A DNA stretch of 64,000 nt from Polydactylus sextarius. Its lineage: Eukaryota > Chordata > Actinopteri > Polynemidae. Every line of letters begins with the position of its first letter. Positions within the stretch are counted from its first letter, which is position 1. This document shows positions 1 to 11,739 of the stretch, in pieces. Where the stretch lies: positions 8,836,501-8,900,500 of the forward strand of contig CM028915.1 in NCBI GenBank assembly GCA_016801845.1. The letters run 5' to 3'. Position numbers and translations under genes: made by a program. The notes under the pieces are model-generated. The model was given only the letters and a program-made list of their open reading frames with translations, ran no database searches and was not told where the DNA came from.

Positions 1-441
1 ACTCCACCTGACAAGGATGCACATTTGCCATTTTGCAGGGGTAATTAATTGTCCTTATAATAGAAATTTTATATTGGACTTCGAAATGGAAAAAAGTGTA
101 ATAACCTGCCAGTTTTATCTCAACCATTTGCTGACACCCTTTGCCTCTTGCTCTCTCACCATTTCTTCTTTCTTATATTTGATTTTAGCAGCTGACTGAT
201 TTGTGTGTTCAAATCCTCTGACAAAGATTTGATGATGATGAGATATCTCATGTAAAGACATTGATCTTCAGAAGGAGCTACATTTTAAAAAAAACTAAGA
301 CGGGATGTGTGTGACATACTGAATAGTTTTTTATCTAAATGTTAGAATGTGAAACCACAGCTGTCCCACCTGTCAAATGTGTGTTTAATACAATCAGTCT
401 GCAAACCATGAAACCCTGGTCTAAATACTCCTGAGTGTATT

Positions 442-479
<38 letters not shown>

Positions 480-1300
480 AAAAGAAAAGGAGTTAAATTA
501 GATTATTCTCTCAGGCCTTATTTCATTCCAGTTTTGCCCTGATTGCACTCCCTGTGCACAAACTACAGAGGTGAAATAAAAGGTGGAAAACCAGATCATC
601 TTCATTACTAATTAGAAATACTGTGTTCTAAAATTAACTACTGTTAAAACGCTCGTTGATCAACTTAATGAGACTTGAGTGTAAAGGCCGTGGTCGATGC
701 CTCTAGAGGCCTGTGCTGTTCCTCAGACCCCAATTGCTCCTGAGTGGTTTAACCTGCCTAAGTGACTGACACTGCACTGCTAACACATTTGTAGCCTCTT
801 CCTCCTGGGGCTCCAACCTCACACACAAAACTTTGTCAGATTATACACATCATCCTAGTGTGATGGAAAAAAACAACAACTGTGGAACAAGATGAATATG
901 AAATGAAGAACCACAGGTTAGGGATAACCTCCCAACTTAATGTTTTTAAGTGAGTTAAAGAAGCTCATACTCAAGCTTGTGAAGGTGAGCTGCTTCTTGT
1001 TATCTCACATGCTGAATTACTATAAAATACTTTCACGTGCAATCTCCTTTAATCACTTTGTCTACTATTGTCAAACTGATGAGATGCATTTACTGACACG
1101 GTAGAGAATTACACCAAAATACGTGCAGTAAAGAGATTTAAAAATGTGACCTGTTTTACCACAGCAAGCTCTCTATTATGGTGATCAATTCACTTGTGAT
1201 TGATTTCCATAAGCCTTGGTGTGTTTTATAAGGCATAGGTACTGCATTTTGCGCATGATTATTATCATGGTAAATTCCATTCGTCTTTTGAATGCCCCCC
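1..1300. other. Non-coding stretch, AT-rich, no gene seen
   Basis: Only short unrelated open frames occur here, the first being 60 codons. The main landmark is the long poly-T run listed separately. The rest is unique-looking AT-rich sequence without splice-flanked coding signal, RNA gene boxes or transposon ends that I can recognise. Confidence 0.7.
444..476. repeat. Poly-T run, 33 bases
   Basis: An uninterrupted run of T is seen directly. It is the longest homopolymer in the window. It could be the tail of an old minus-strand retroposed copy or simple slippage expansion. No target-site duplication was recognised beside it. Confidence 0.95.
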
Positions 1301-1304
1301 ACCA

Positions 1305-1575
1305 CCACCGCCCGCCACTTTTACGCTTTTAGCGATTAACGTCTGAGACAGAGAGATGTTTCCTATGCAGCCAAGCTAACTGAATAGGGATTAGATGTGG
1401 AATAGCTGGGTGTGGACGGAAGCCCAAAGTAGACAATCGGGACTGGATCTCAGGTAGCTGCGCTAGTGCTGAACTACCGCCGCTGCGCTGCTACTGCTGC
1501 TGAATCTGAATCTGAGCTCAAGAGCATTGTAACCTTATCAAATTAGCTTTGGGCCCAGTCTGTCAGCCAGTGCTG
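1305..1575. promoter_or_regulatory. Candidate conserved non-coding island, CpG-richer
   Basis: This block is of high complexity and richer in CpG than its flanks, with a CTG/CCG-rich core around 1478-1517. It carries a SOX-type core CATTGT at 1525-1530 and TAAT-like cores, and lies between CA-rich simple repeats. No open frame of note crosses it. The call rests on composition and motif density only. An unrecognised exon or chance composition are the alternatives. Confidence 0.3.
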
Positions 1576-1671
1576 CGAGGTTGGCAGCCACCACCATGAT
1601 TAGTCATATTGAATTATACATTCAGAACATGTGCGACACCTTCCACATCAACACAATACACAAAGATGCAC

Positions 1672-1806
1672 ACGTACACACACACGCATGCACACACGCA
1701 CAAAGCCACAGACATACGTTTTTTTAGAAAGGCATACACAAACTCACACAGTGATGGAAAGAAGCACACATATATGAATGCACGTGCATGCACACACACA
1801 CACACA
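1672..1806. repeat. Degenerate (CA)n-rich tract
   Basis: Broken CA dinucleotide runs, longest at about 1791-1806, are separated by non-repeat bases. The open frames here on both strands are by-products of the repeat: their translations are strings of alternating His/Thr or Cys/Val and are not genes. Confidence 0.85.
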
Positions 1807-1829
1807 TCATAGCCAGACAGACAAAAAAC

Positions 1830-2420
1830 ACACACTTAGGTTTCTGTTTTGGAACAGGGTGATGCGGATGTGCGTAAACAGGATTAGGAGAGATGGTTCC
1901 ACTGTCACACAGACCTCCAGATTGTAATTCTCATGCCTCTCTGACAGCTTGGCACTGCACTAAGTCACCTAACGTTTGCCTTGACATAAAATCCAGACCT
2001 GGGCACAGATGAGGTTATCAGTGGAGGAAGAAGAGTGGGAGGAAGCACATCTACTCCTATTGGGAGTCCTGTATGGTACTAATGCTTGGGTTTGGTTGAC
2101 TGAGGGGGCAGGAGGAGAATGGCACAGTCTACGGAGAATATCTACCGCAACTGTCTTTGGCACAGTTGTTCTTATGACAAAGATTCAGATTGTGTTATTC
2201 CCATACACGTGTGAAACCTATCTAAAAGTAGCTGAAGATTACAATCCTCTTCATTAAATTTATCTCTTGTGACATAAACTTTTAATATGCGCACCAGCAG
2301 TGTGTATGGGACTTCCAGGGCAGCTTAAATGACTGCAACCTGTAATTACTGTTCCAGCACTTGATTAGAATAATCTGATTGCAATTATTCAGTGACTTTA
2401 AAATACAAGCCTCGAGCTAC
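1830..2420. other. Unique non-coding sequence, no gene seen
   Basis: There is an 82-codon plus-strand frame (2009-2257) overlapped by a 64-codon minus-strand frame. Neither shows a recognisable domain, signal peptide or exon boundary pattern. The segment is otherwise unremarkable. Confidence 0.55.
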
Positions 2421-2424
2421 AGAA

Positions 2425-2650
2425 CAATAATTCAAGGGCAGTGATTGGGAACGTGTTTCTTTTTTGGCTGTAAAATGACGTTTTAATCGACATGGAGTGA
2501 AAGAGGTTCCCTGCTAAGGAGCCAGCTCCCTCAATTAAAGACCATTTATGCAGTGAGGGGGAAGACGTTGTGCTACGATGTGGAGTTAATCACCAGGCAG
2601 ACACTTGCAGAGTTCTCACGGATCAGGGAACTAACCCTTCTAACGGGTAA
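2425..2650. promoter_or_regulatory. Candidate conserved non-coding island
   Basis: A dense unique block contains a TAATTG-type homeodomain core, GTTAATC and several CpGs, and ends just before a CA microsatellite. There is no coding frame of note. The enhancer interpretation is inferred from texture only and needs cross-species alignment. Confidence 0.28.
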
Positions 2651-2688
2651 ATAGGCAGAAATGCAGCACTCTGGCAAGGCCACTACAA

Positions 2689-2715
<27 letters not shown>
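2689..2715. repeat. (AC)n microsatellite
   Basis: A perfect AC dinucleotide run of about 13 units is seen directly, flanked by unique sequence. Confidence 0.95.
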
Positions 2716-2719
<4 letters not shown>

Positions 2720-3435
2720 TTAAAAACATTAATGCTACATGTTATTGTATTGTGTTCTTTCTGTCCTCAATGCATTTGTTGAACTAATCTGAAAATGTTT
2801 GGGACTAAGCTTAATGGTACCAGTCCATAAAATATAGTGTTCTTATGATCATTTGATTAAAAGATTCAGAATTCTAAGACGTCAATTATCTCCCATACTC
2901 TTAAGCAACAAAGCTAAATACCTGATTGCTTATATATTTAAACAAGTCTAATGTATATCGTCACCCTAAGGAGTCTGGTAGATTAATTAAAAAAGTAATA
3001 CACCATGAGGGAGAAGTATTGCCCAGTTGGCAGTTGATTCCATGGTCAAAGTGAAGGACAAACATGGTGACCGTAATCTTTTTCCAGGGCTCTAATTTGC
3101 AGGACTTTATTTCCTTGTTCTGACTTACCTGAGGAGAGGTGGTTTTTGTCCATGCCTCACAGGCTGACCCACCCTGGGTGATTAACAGAGCTGATTAGTC
3201 GTTCAGACACACAGACGTGTGCACACACACTCAGACTTTTACTTGTCCTTCAGCAGTCATAAACGGCATGGGTGCAACGCGTGCACATATAGTACATGAG
3301 AATATAATGAGCCTACACACGTTGATGGAGAGTCAGCTTAAAATAAAATCTGAATTGATGTCCATTGTATTTTTTTAAATCTTAACCATCACCATACTCA
3401 ATTATTCTGTTTCATAATTGACTGTACATTATTAA
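2720..3435. other. AT-rich non-coding sequence, no gene seen
   Basis: Only short frames occur. Ordinary AT-rich unique sequence with a small CA-rich patch near 3221-3234. No feature beyond that is supported. Confidence 0.6.
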
Positions 3436-3439
3436 CAAA

Positions 3440-3905
3440 ACGCTCTACCAAGAGAGCATTAATCAGTATTACTCTGCCTTAACCTCAGTAAGTGGCACAA
3501 TAAGAGACGTGCCCTCTCTAATCAGCTTCATTGTGTTATATCACCTCCGCTCTAACTATATCACAGACAGTTCAAAGACCTCACACTACATGTTATTGCT
3601 GAGACCATCTTTAATCAGCAGCATTGGTCTTTGTTAGATCACGGAGGTCTACGTTGTAATGAAAACGCCAGCTAGCTCTGATAGCAGCCTAATTGGGAGA
3701 TAATGAGCCAATAACATCAATGGCTAATGACACACCAAGTCTAAGTCACACCCCCCTCAGGCCACACAGAGGCTCATTCACCACTGATGGAGTGCGTAGC
3801 TGGGAAGTCTGACAGAGCTCGACCAAGCACTGTACAAACAGGCTGTCTTGATGGCTTCATTAGGCTAATGAAAGGCGGTGCTTGACGCTAAAAGATGGTT
3901 ATAGT
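3440..3905. promoter_or_regulatory. Candidate homeodomain-site-rich enhancer island
   Basis: Three copies of TAATCAG lie on the plus strand within about 160 bases (3460-3466, 3519-3525, 3612-3618). Further TAAT-containing cores follow around 3690-3730, and an interrupted palindrome TTCATTAG-G-CTAATGAA sits at 3856-3872. TAATC cores are the K50-type homeodomain preference (Otx, Pitx, Six-like families) and TAAT the Q50-type. The clustering is seen; function as an enhancer is inferred. No open frame of note crosses the block. Confidence 0.4.
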
Positions 3906-4128
3906 GGACTCTAGCTGAAGGGAACACATACAGACATCTGATCTCTGGTGGGCTGTTATTGGTATCCTTCACACGTAAAAGATCAGGTTGTTACTGCATT
4001 ATGCATTTCACCCAACTATTGGCACATTTAATTTTATTATCAAAAGAGAAAAACTGTAATTCCTTTCAAAAGAAAGCACTGCTATTGCTGCAAATGGTTG
4101 ATGTGAATATTATGTGTGTGCAGTTTGC

Positions 4129-4144
4129 TTGTTTGTTTGTTTGT
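4129..4144. repeat. (TTGT)n short tetranucleotide repeat
   Basis: Four units of TTGT/GTTT are seen directly. Confidence 0.85.
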
Positions 4145-4359
4145 CAAAGGATGAGCAGGGGGGTGTGACAGCTTAAGCGCTGTATGAGTCTGTGGGCGGG
4201 GGCACGAGTAAGTGGGTTGAAGGGGGCTGAACTTTTGTCAGGGCTCAACAATAAACTAGCTAACAGTAAACAAGCCTGATGATGCATAATCACATTAAGA
4301 GAGGCCCCGAGCATGGAAAAACGACCCAGCTAATCCACACTGTGCTAGATCTGTAACCT

Positions 4360-6240
4360 GCACATAATCCTAGAGAGAGAAAGCAAGGTTGAGGGGAAGA
4401 CAGAGGAGGACCAATAGCAGCTTTAAAATTGAATTTCTGTACGAACAAGCTTTTGGCCAATTAACCAGGTGGTTCAAAGTCTGTATCTTGTTGTAGCTTG
4501 CATTTATATGATAGGGTGATGGAGTTTTCCATCCCTGGAATAGAACGCATTGATGTAGGCAGTTTAATGAAGCAGAGAAGCATATGACATGTGAGTGAGA
4601 AAACACCTCAGTGATGCTGGCAAAGGTCTGAGGAAAAATAACTGTGTGTAGCGCCTATGATTTACACATACACATTATGCTTGAAACAACCTGAGATACA
4701 TTATTACACAGTACACTCCTGATGGTGTGAAACAATGAATGCTTGGGAACATAATGGTAACAACTTTTTTATGCCCTGAGACAACAACTGTGAGTAAGCG
4801 GTAACTTCCCTGCTATTTTTGTACTGAAACCTCCGATATATAAACATCACACAGATGTCTTCAATTTGAGTTCCTTTAATTCCAACGCTACATCCACAAA
4901 CCTTCTGTACAACCATCTGGTGATTCAATGGTTATAAATATAACATAATTCAATTAGAATAAGCATGTAAATATCTAAGGAAATACGCAATATCATATAA
5001 AGTGTTCACATGAATAAGTACAAACTTGACTGATCATTGACAGCTCAAATTACGCATCTACATTTTGGAAAAACACCATAAAGTTACAATAAAAGCTAAC
5101 TACATTTACTACAATTATAACTACTCATACTAACAGCCACACAATGAGCAGAACACAAGTTCAAGTAGACTAACTAAAAACATAAAGCTACATAAAACCA
5201 AATAATAATAGGCAACTTCTAGATAGGTGGTATAAGTGGCTTCACATGAATTATTTGACCTGGTAAGCAAGCATGAACTGCTGAGTGTTTGTAAGAAGAG
5301 TAAAAGTGGGTAAATACATCCAGCCTTTTCAACAACATAGATAATTTTCTTTTTTTATTGCTTTTCATCTTGATAGGTCAACAACTATCAAACCACCAAA
5401 CAAACAGAGAAAGATGCAAATTAAAGCTCATGCAAGTATGAAGAGATAAGGATCACGAGGACGTTGCATAGAAGCAAGAGTATTGATTGCTTGTATTCTA
5501 AAATCATATTATTAAAGCAGCTACCTGCGCAGGTTGTGCTTATACAGTGATGAGGAGCTATAAACACAACTAACAAGAGCAAATGTGTCATCAAACAGGG
5601 GTCAGATGTCTCTTGTGTAATGCATGCTCATTTTATATGACTGTGACTATATTTTACATCATACTGAACCTGACGCCCAGCTTCTACCATTTTTAAGTTT
5701 CTGCTGACTTGGGGACATCAGCAGGAGACCTTTCAATTAAAAGAACCTTAGCTAAAAAAAATCATACCTGCAAAGCTTGTCAATTTACAATGGCCTGTGG
5801 ATTAACTAGAATAGCAGAGTGATGAAAAATTGACTGAAGAAGTTGAAAAAAACAATGGTAGTTTTTCTTAAAAAGGCTTATTTAGCAAAAGACATGCTGG
5901 AGATGTTAAATGAGGAAAAATGGCTTTGTCTTACTGAGTATCATGTTGAACTTGCACTAATATCATAAGCTGTAGTCTCCTCGCTTTACTTTCAAAACTT
6001 TGCTGAGCAAACTTTTTCTGCCAACTCCTGTACAGCTGAGGGAAATTCATCATTATCAGCCAGTGGATCAAAAATGGAGAGGGGGTGAAAATGACAGATA
6101 CAGCAAAAGTAAAGAAGGGGAAGGTGGGTGGAGATGATGTGGGGAGTGAGGATACAGAAAGATTGGAACCAGACAATGAGCAATGGAGGAGAGTGTTACT
6201 GAGTGTGTATGTGTGTGGGCGGGTGGGTGTAGTAGGTGTG
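4360..6240. other. Non-coding stretch, AT-rich, no gene seen
   Basis: The longest open frames are about 80 codons, overlap each other on the minus strand near 5.93-6.27 kb, and show no recognisable protein. The interval is unique-looking, AT-rich sequence with occasional TAAT cores. No repeat family or RNA gene was recognised. Confidence 0.6.
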
Positions 6241-6247
6241 TGTGTAT

Positions 6248-6265
6248 GAGAGAGAGAGAGAGAGA
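6248..6265. repeat. (GA)n microsatellite
   Basis: A perfect GA run of nine units lies just downstream of a GGGCGGGTGGG motif. Confidence 0.93.
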
Positions 6266-6404
6266 AACCAAGAGAAAGAGGTCCTTGAAGTAGACCCTGG
6301 AAGCTGGGGACCAGCTGGACTCAGAGTACTGCCTGCTGATTCTGCCTGCCCTCCCGATCTCTCAATCCCTTACCTCTTCTCCACAAACTTTTAGTGTCCT
6401 CACA

Positions 6405-6447
6405 CTTTTTCTTTTTCTTACTCTTTTCTTTTTTCTCTCTCTCTTTG
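6405..6447. repeat. Polypyrimidine tract (T/C-rich)
   Basis: An almost pure T/C stretch ends in a CTCTCTCTCT run. It resembles a long polypyrimidine tract, but no credible exon follows it. Confidence 0.75.
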
Positions 6448-6559
6448 TATTTGTTCATTCACTACTTCCATCCTCATTTTTTAAACTTTCAGTACAACTT
6501 CATCTTTGCTTGAAATGACCCATCTAAACCTATTAACAAATTGAACAACAGGAAAAAGC

Positions 6560-6579
6560 ATTACAGTCCATTACAGTCC
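6560..6579. repeat. 10-bp perfect tandem duplication
   Basis: The unit ATTACAGTCC occurs twice back to back. About 80 bases downstream, a second 10-bp near-tandem pair ending in TTTTAGAC occurs at 6658-6678. Confidence 0.85.
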
Positions 6580-7432
6580 TGAACCTAACCCAGTAAGCTG
6601 AATGGAAATGAGCAGCAGACATGCAAACATGCCATATGAAATAATACATAATAAAACCCTTTTAGACACTTTTAGACCCTTATTTTCTATCCACTCAATC
6701 GATACCTGCTTCCCTGTGCTCATCCTACAGAGGAATATGGTTACATCTGGTTTCTCCTCCAGCTCCAGCAGCAGCAATAGAAGTCTGAACCACAGCTTCA
6801 CTGGCTGAATACCCTGGGGAGATCAAAAACTGTCACCATTTTCTTTCCCACTGTTTAACCTGAACAGTTTCATGTAATGCATGTAGCGCATCCACGCAAA
6901 AATAACACACACTAAACCCTGCAAACACATCTAACATACACTGCTTTGACCTCTTTGTGGCAGCTGCTAATGTGCTACAAGTGTCCTTTGGCCTATGGCC
7001 CCAATTTGCTATGCCTGACCACACTAGCAAGTAGGTACTGTACTATAATATTTCACTCTAGCCCAGAAATTATACACTCTAAGCCACTGTTGAGGCTCAT
7101 TGTTAAAACCATCACTACTACAAAGCAGTGTACAGTAAGATGTTGCTTGACTGTGGACTCACTGTCACAAACAGGGATCCTCTACAGCTAAATGGTTTTG
7201 ACAGATACAGAACAGATGTGATCAATACAATTGCATAATGAATGATGACAGATAAATGCCATGTTTACAAACTAGTTTTGTCCACCCCGCAGTAAGCAGT
7301 CTGTAATCAAATTAAACTGTTTTTGAAGATCATGTCTTACAGACCATGTTTCCATTCGACGTCTTTACTTTAACTGCCTGACCCTTACTGAAAAAAAAAA
7401 ATGTAAACTAAGTCAAAAAAAAGAAAAAAAAA

Positions 7433-7433
<1 letters not shown>

Positions 7434-7473
<40 letters not shown>
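7434..7473. repeat. (AT)n microsatellite with A-rich 5' flank
   Basis: About 20 AT units follow A-rich runs from 7391. The sequence is self-complementary and can extrude as a cruciform. The minus-strand frame over it is a repeat artefact, an alternating Tyr-Ile string. Confidence 0.95.
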
Positions 7474-7477
<4 letters not shown>

Positions 7478-7479
7478 TT

Positions 7480-9240
7480 GTAAGTAAAGAAAGTGGAATA
7501 AAAAGTCAGTGATATTACAGCAATGTAACAACTTCACACAGTCTAATGAAAACCAAACTATTCTATTTATCATTTAAATTCAATCAATATAATAATCTAT
7601 CACAAACCCCTTGATCAACATATATTCCTTTGAAGAAGGAAGTTCTCTGAACAGCAGGTAAATCAAGTTCTTCTCAGGTCAGGGATAGAAAACTTAAGAC
7701 AGTAAAAACCAGAGCACCTGATTTGTAGGCTTTGACAGATTTGTAGGTTTTCACAACATTATTTTGTAAAGCCTACGGATCTTTATTTTATTCATTTATT
7801 TATTTATTTTTTTGGAAGTTTAATTAAAGAGCTGTATCTCTCTTCATTTTATTCATGGAATGGTTGCATGAGAAGATATCTTCTTGTTATTCTTGTTCTG
7901 CCCATGAAAAGACAGAACACATCTATAGAAAGTAAAATTAATTAGGTCGGTCACATTCACTAATGCAGTCTACATTATTTAGCATTAACGATAACTTGAC
8001 GTTGTGCAGCTGTATTGTAGACAAGCAAGTTATTCTGCACCAACTTCACTTGTGTTGTTGTCTCATGCTATAGGCACCGACTACAATGTTTGAATCTTTT
8101 TTGAAATATTTCAATAATCATTGAGTGTGCGAATGTGGGTGGATGGTTTCAGAAAAAAAGAAGCACAAGGTTAATGACTTTAGTGATCTAATGGCCGGTT
8201 ATTCACAGGACAGTAAAGGATCATTGAATTTTTACTTTCCATCAGAGTTTTACTAACTGGATAACAACTTCGAGCGTGAAGTTTAGTGAATCACCACTCA
8301 GACTGAATACACCATTGCACCACCACCATCTGCTGAAGTGCACAATGAATGGGAAGGAAAGAAAAGGTTGTCTCCACTCTTCCACTAACTGTACTGACAA
8401 GACCATTTAGCTTGCCAATATAACCAACAAGTGTGATGACCTTCAGTGAGACAACTGTAAAAAAAAAAAGAAAAAAGTTTATTAAAGAGACACACACATA
8501 TACAATATCTATGATAAAGCAAGATTTGTGGCTCAATACTATACTTTACTTGCACTTTATGTGCACAATAACTGATTTCATTCAATGTCATGTGAATTTA
8601 AGGGTTAACTGATTAATGGCTGGCTTGTTGCCTTTGCATTATATTTAAAAATTTGTAGAAGCTTAAAAAAAAAACTTTTCTTGGATTCCCTGGTTTACAA
8701 AAATAACATGTACCAGTCTGATTAATGAATGTTATATTTGTGTCATGGATCAACATTTAATTTGTTTTTGTCTTTTTTTTTTTTTTTTTAACAATGTTCG
8801 TATAATTTTGCCTGAAGATAACAAGCATGCCTTTCATCATACATGTCAGTGAGAGTGCAGAGGCGGAAAGACACTGAGACTGAATTATATTTCCTCAATG
8901 AGTTAAATTCAAATTTTCACACTTCTGTTTCTGTATCCTCAAAAACCAAGCACCCAGCCATATCTATGAATAAAATGAATACTAAAATCCTGTAGATGGG
9001 GAACTTTATCTGTCGGGAAGATATTATTCAACTTATTGCTGAATGTCTGAATTATATACACCCCTGTTGTGCGCATTTGTAAGCGTTGTATTCTAAACAG
9101 AACATGACATTCATGGAGTTATACATCTTTCAAATACGTAATTAAGTGATAGATACATCAATATATCATAGAATTCAAAAAGGCTAATGGCAGGATTTTT
9201 CTTGTGGTTCTGTTTTTTTCATTGCGGTGCATAAGAAAAA
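7480..9240. other. AT-rich non-coding stretch, no gene seen
   Basis: Contains an ATTT tetranucleotide patch (about 7792-7810), an 18-bp tandem duplication at 7720-7755 and a 17-base T run at 8773-8789. Open frames are about 80 codons at most, with no recognisable domain. Confidence 0.6.
7720..7755. repeat. 18-bp imperfect tandem duplication
   Basis: Two adjacent 18-bp units, 7720-7737 and 7738-7755, begin with GATTTGTAGG and differ at two positions. This is a recent-looking small tandem duplication. Confidence 0.85.
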
Positions 9241-9246
9241 TGTAGT

Positions 9247-9260
9247 AAAAAAAAAAAAAA
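9247..9260. repeat. Poly-A run, 14 bases
   Basis: Seen directly. It is the longest A run in the first half of the window, where long homopolymers are otherwise T. Confidence 0.9.
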
Positions 9261-11695
9261 CAAACCTGGGTGATTGAAATGTGTCACTCTCAATGAAATA
9301 GGGCAAACAAGAAGAAGAAGACTGAAAAAATTTGAAGCCAAGACAAGAAAACAGGGTTTTGAATCAAAGCCAGTCACTTCAAGGGCCTGCACTTGGCCAC
9401 TGAATTCTCTGAAAAATGTTCTTATACACACAGGGAGGAGAAAAAAATGCTGTTTAAAAAATAGGACAGGAGGTAGAGAAACAGACTAGAAGAGGTGAGG
9501 AGAAATTAACTTGATGAAACAATAACTGTGAAGTTATGAGAAGAAAAAAATGGTGGGTGGAGTTCCAACCACTACACCTAACGGACCTGTTTCCAAATAA
9601 TCAGCAGGAAAAAAAAAAGATTAAGTCTCTGAGAACAAGAGCAGTTTTCACACTCTAGCACACAAAGAGAAGGACCAACTCAGAGATGAGAGGGTTGGCC
9701 TCATTGTACTGCCCCACTTAAATCTTACTTTCAATTCACTAAATGTGTTATTTGACTTGGCAAAGGAGCTGGTATGTCCCATGGAGCAGCAGGGAGTCTT
9801 ACCAGGACTTTGCCAAGTTTGCTGCAGACCTGCTGAACAGCCTTCGTCTTGGCTAGCTAGTGACCTTAGACTTAGTGGGTGGTTCTACTCAGCAGTGAAG
9901 AAAGAAGAAAAGAAGGGGAGAGTTTAAAGGAAAGAAAAAAAAAAGAATAAGCACAACTTCTAGTTGTTGAAGCTTAGCGTTTATTTTTTAAAACAATTCT
10001 CAAGAGCATGTAAACAACACTTAGGGAGGAAAAGTAGAAAAAGGAAAGAAACCTTTTAAAAACGAAAAAAAAAAAAGAACAACACCATGGGATAATTCCT
10101 CACACAGTCTGAGAGGAAAGAAGGAAACTGCGTCTAACACTCAGAAGTCCAAGCTATGGTAGTTAACATTGGTCTGGCCTGGCCTGGCCAAGGCATCTGT
10201 CGGTGTAATGTGACTTACAGGAATGGAAAATATTTTTTGTTTGCCTTATGAATGATGGAAAATGAAGACCACGAAAAGTCTTAGTAGTATATACTGTGCT
10301 GTGAAACCAAAATAATGCAAAGTTATTAAAAGGGGTGGAAAAATCCAATAAAACCTCTCAGCGATTGGCCTTAGACAGAAAACCTATTATTTCACTCTTC
10401 TACGACAATAAATCAGTGGTTATTATGGGGACTTGTCAAGTGAAATGACTTTCTAAACTCATAAGCTATATTCAACACAAGCAATTAAAGTTGGATACAG
10501 CTGATCCCACATTTGGCTTAATAATATGCAAACAATAAACTGCTTCAGCTAAATAAAACATGGCTTTACATTTCTAAGATATGTGCCAATCTCATTGAAA
10601 ATACAATCTATCACTTTCCATTTTGTACAGTGCAGTTTACAAAATTCTTATGTTCTCCGTGAGCCCAAATTTCATCATAGCTTTCCATGAAATAAAAAAT
10701 GATGTGATCATGTGTTGTTTCATTTACAGCATAGTTCAGTATGAGGTCAGCAGGCTACACTACAACACCCAGTATGAATCTTGATGGCTCTATCTGTGCT
10801 CGCTTCTTGTTAAGGATTCATGCCAGTCTGTTTTCAGAGGTCCAGGGGAGGACAACTCACAACGCCTCTGAGACAAAAAAAAGGGCGGGGGCATCCATGT
10901 TTGCCAACATGATCAACCTGTAGGGAGGATCCCAAGACTCCCAGCACTGTGAAACACCAATCCTGAAAAACAAGTCTTACTATCTTAAATTCATAGGAAT
11001 CTAAAAGTTGAGGCATCCCATACCATCCTCCCTGTGGCCCACACTGGGCAAAAAAAACATGAGTGAAGGACAGAGACAAAGAAAGATGTTTTGAGGAGGA
11101 CAGGAAGAGAGGATGAGGAATTGCCAGGGTCTGAAGATTCATTCTGAGGTTGTATTTAGCCAAATGGTGTCTGGCAGCAAGTGCAGGGTCAAGCCCTACA
11201 GGCTTGGAACTCAGGCAACCATCTTGGCCGTGACTCCTTTGGGACAGTGAGAGGGGAGAGGGGGATTGCTTTGCAAGGTACATCAGTCTGCTGGGACTCA
11301 ACATTTCCTCTTTCCCACTGTTGCGCTGAGGCAACTTCTATTTTTCTTTCTTACAGTTTATCTTTGATCAGAAAAATATTGCTCAGACGACAAGCAGTGT
11401 AAACATCCTCATAATTTGGAGCAGAAATCATGACTTCCTGTAGTTATATTTACTATTAGGATGATGATACTTGAAGTGAATCGGTAATCACGGCATCAGA
11501 TGGCATATTTCCCATCCCCCATCCCACAAGTAACGAAAACTCCTTCCCTTTCTTCCTTTTCTTGTGAATATTCTTGGAATGTAAAGGATCAACCTTGGAC
11601 TATAGTCATTCTCAATAAACACGGGAATTCAAATAATCATTGTGACATATTTCACTTTCTCCCTCTTTCTTAGTCTCTCTCTCTCTCACACATAT
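9261..11695. other. Non-coding stretch, no supported gene
   Basis: A purine-rich, A-rich zone spans about 9.3-10.1 kb. A minus-strand open frame of 166 codons (10834-11334) is the second-longest in the window. Its translation is rich in Ser and Leu, has no recognisable domain, and overlaps short plus-strand frames, so it is not called a gene. A CCTGG-type short tandem repeat lies near 10171-10190. Confidence 0.55.
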
Positions 11696-11737
11696 CACAC
11701 ACATGCACACACACACACACACATACATACATACATA
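11682..11737. repeat. CT / (CA)n / (CATA)n compound microsatellite
   Basis: A CT run is followed by CA dinucleotides (about 11706-11723) and then four CATA units. The compound structure is seen directly and is typical of fish microsatellites. The 97-codon minus frame crossing it is a repeat artefact. Confidence 0.92.
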
Positions 11738-11739
11738 TA

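Noticed and set aside
1614..1835. 73-codon minus frame rich in Cys and Val
   Set aside because: Translation of a degenerate CA repeat.
8325..8336. Possible CTCF-like ACCATCTGCTGA
   Set aside because: Two mismatches including a key terminal G, and no supporting flank. Too weak to list.
10797..10812. GTGCTCGCTTC, like the start of U6 snRNA
   Set aside because: Only the first 11 bases match. The following bases diverge and no internal U6 or Pol III promoter context is present.
10834..11334. 166-codon minus-strand open frame
   Set aside because: Ser/Leu-rich translation with no recognisable domain, no credible splice or promoter context, and overlapping frames on the other strand.
11576..11590. 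TGGAATGTAAAG, resembling the 5' part of miR-1/miR-206
   Set aside because: The match stops after the seed region and no complementary arm forming a precursor hairpin is nearby.
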